NCBI GenBank assembly: GCA_019722365.1
Contig: JADFUC010002183.1
Coordinates: forward strand, 1 to 64,000
Direction of reading: 5' to 3'
Origin: Lithospermum erythrorhizon
Taxonomy: Eukaryota; Streptophyta; Magnoliopsida; Boraginales; Boraginaceae
Length of the DNA stretch: 64,000 bases
The translations under genes and the position numbers were made by a program. A model generated the notes under the pieces. The model was not told the DNA's origin. It made no database searches and saw nothing but the letters and a program-made list of their open reading frames with translations. Positions 62,200-64,000 of the stretch are shown here, piece by piece; the first letter of the stretch is position 1, and each line of letters opens with the position of its first letter.

Positions 62200-64000
62200 G
62201 CAGCTGATTGCACAAACAGATATTGTGCACAAATAGTTACATATTAACAACAACAGTCAATGCAAGAACGTAAAAATTGCTATCAGAGCTTTTATTTAAG
62301 CAGATTTTTTGCTTCTATTCCTCTGAATGACACTTTATCGGTGATTGTAATTATCACCATCAAATTTAAGCTACAAGATTTTTGCTACTATATTTGCTGC
62401 AAATTGCTGAAAGTTTGAGACAAATATCGCACTATTGTTTCCTAGCCGACAAACATTACACGTTGGTCCCCGACGGGCCATCCAATACCATATCAGAATA
62501 CACGTATACTTTAACTAAATCATATTTATTACCTCACTACCGTGATCAAATCGCACCATTTATCACAATTTCATTCTTAACTATATTACAACAATTATTC
62601 AGAAAATAACATCCATTGTCATTATTTTAGGAAATAATAAATTACCAATCAATAAAATTAAAAATAAGAGGTAAAAAATGTAAAGTAAAACAAAGATAAA
62701 CACAAGAAGTTATATTGAAAAATTCAATAATCATTTATTTCAAGATGGATTGAGTAATTGAAAACATAACTTTTTTTTTTTTGTTCATTTCTTTTATGCA
62801 ATATCTACTAGGAAAAGGGGTGTTTCAATTGTACATGATTAATGATATCGTGAGATCAGTTTTCATAAATTCAGAGCAATATCTATTTAATGGAGGTATT
62901 ATATTTAAATAATTATGTTTCGTTTCAAATTGAATAAATTTATTGTTTGAATATTAAACACACATATTGGGAAGAATTTTGACAAGCCCAAACCAAAGTG
63001 ACGGCTATCTCAAGTGCTACTTGCGCCTAATGCCTATAAATATGACACGCTATTCTAATTCATATTCAAACAATTCAATACAACATTTTACATTACTCTC
63101 AAGATTTTCACAAAGAGCTTTAATACTCCCCATGCTCCTAAAAAGATTGGTGAAAGATTTGATTCTAATTAGTGGTATTCTTTTTCACCCTTTAACTTAA
63201 ATAACTTTTAATGTTAACAGTTCGCTTCGAGGGCGTTTGAACGACAGTGCCCCAAATCTGTATATAAGCCCTAATATTTTATATATTACGTAAATCAGAA
63301 AGAAAGCTTTAGCAGTAATTCCAGAATATAATTTCGCAAAAATTCACATGTGTGAGTTCAAGTCTTCTTACTTAATTATTCTAGCTCACAGAAGCCGATT
63401 TAATTTTCTTTTACGTTTAAGCGCTTTTGTTCCTTTAATTCAATATGTGGATCCCATCGTAAATTTCTTTTTATTTTTATCAGAAGTTGAAGCTTCTTTA
63501 CTTTAAAGTTTTAATTCAATATGTCATTCCATTTTGCTTAAAACAAAATTACTATCATTCGGGAAATCGCGCCTCCATTTCGGAATCTTGCATAATCATG
63601 TGGTGTTATATATTTGTTTTGAAAAAATATATGAATATGTAGTATTTTCAACATACTTTACTATTAACTTGATAATTTTAATTAAAATTAAAATTTTGGA
63701 TGTCAATTAAAATTATAAAATTTGTTGATCTTTAATCCTAAAAAAATAAAGTTGATAATATTTTATAAATGAAGAGAGTAATATTTATTGAAATTCAATT
63801 GTCACCAAGTTTTCCACATTACTACATGTGACCATGTCTGTTAAACTTTAACGGTTACACTATTTTCTCGTCAAACAAATATTTTTCTAAATCAAAGTTA
63901 GTCCTCCGTATATCATGAGACTAAGTATTTAATGTGAAGTTTATATTACTGAACAAATGGCATCAAGAATCACTCTTGTTTATTAAAAAATTGTATATCA
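62200..64000. other. GST promoter side, AT-rich; no gene seen
   Basis: AT-rich DNA upstream of the GST gene to the window end. Frames of 75-77 codons at 62382 and 62967 have no recognisable domain. I see no paired repeats or RNA genes. Confidence 0.5.

Noticed and set aside
1..64000. CRISPR arrays, operons, ribosome-binding sites, phage or bacterial systems
   Set aside because: The spliced genes and plant retrotransposons show this is a plant nuclear sequence. I saw no regular spaced repeats or bacterial gene organisation.
1..64000. tRNA or rRNA genes
   Set aside because: I saw no cloverleaf-like A/B-box pair or rRNA-like stretch by eye. The primer-binding-site-like strings belong to retroelements. 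A tRNAscan/Infernal run would be decisive.

Overview
The window is nuclear DNA from a dicot-type flowering plant. Protein-coding exons are split by GT-AG introns, the intergenic DNA is AT-rich, and plant LTR retrotransposons (Ty1/copia, and Ty3/gypsy of the Tat type with two RNase H domains) fill roughly half of it. The species cannot be named from sequence alone. Repeated TACTCCGTA-like motifs and Stowaway-type MITE ends fit many eudicots.

Layout. 1-7.2 kb: decayed LTR-retrotransposon DNA, including a recognisable copia element on the + strand. 8.5-9.0 kb: a 0.5 kb element bounded by inverted repeats. 9.09-31.2 kb (+): a four-exon GT47 exostosin-type glycosyltransferase gene whose second intron is 19.8 kb long, because a Tat/gypsy element (about 11.4-29.8 kb) sits in it and itself carries an 8.6 kb copia element in the opposite direction (16765-25359). 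32.7-42.75 kb (+): a twelve-exon NSUN6-type RNA cytosine-5 methyltransferase gene. 43.5-44.0 kb (-): a small unknown acidic protein with a good TATA box. 45.6-48.4 kb (-): a two-exon 4-hydroxyphenylpyruvate dioxygenase (HPPD) gene. 52.3-59.7 kb (-): a second Tat/gypsy element, lacking a recognisable integrase and interrupted by a copia 3' fragment. 59.97-62.08 kb (-): a three-exon phi-class glutathione S-transferase gene.

The four named genes reconstruct to full-length, uninterrupted proteins (507, 546, 427 and 214 aa) when spliced at visible sites whose phases agree. Their functions (cell-wall or Golgi glycosylation, RNA methylation, tyrosine/tocopherol/plastoquinone metabolism, glutathione conjugation) are unrelated, and I see no operon-like or biosynthetic cluster. 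I found no convincing undescribed system. The best leads are the giant transposon-bearing intron in an apparently intact gene, a GC-AG intron in the NSUN6-type gene, a TAGCGG-rich repeat shared by introns of two genes, a clean MITE in the GST intron, an antisense 185-codon ORF inside the Tat element, and the unknown 142 aa protein.
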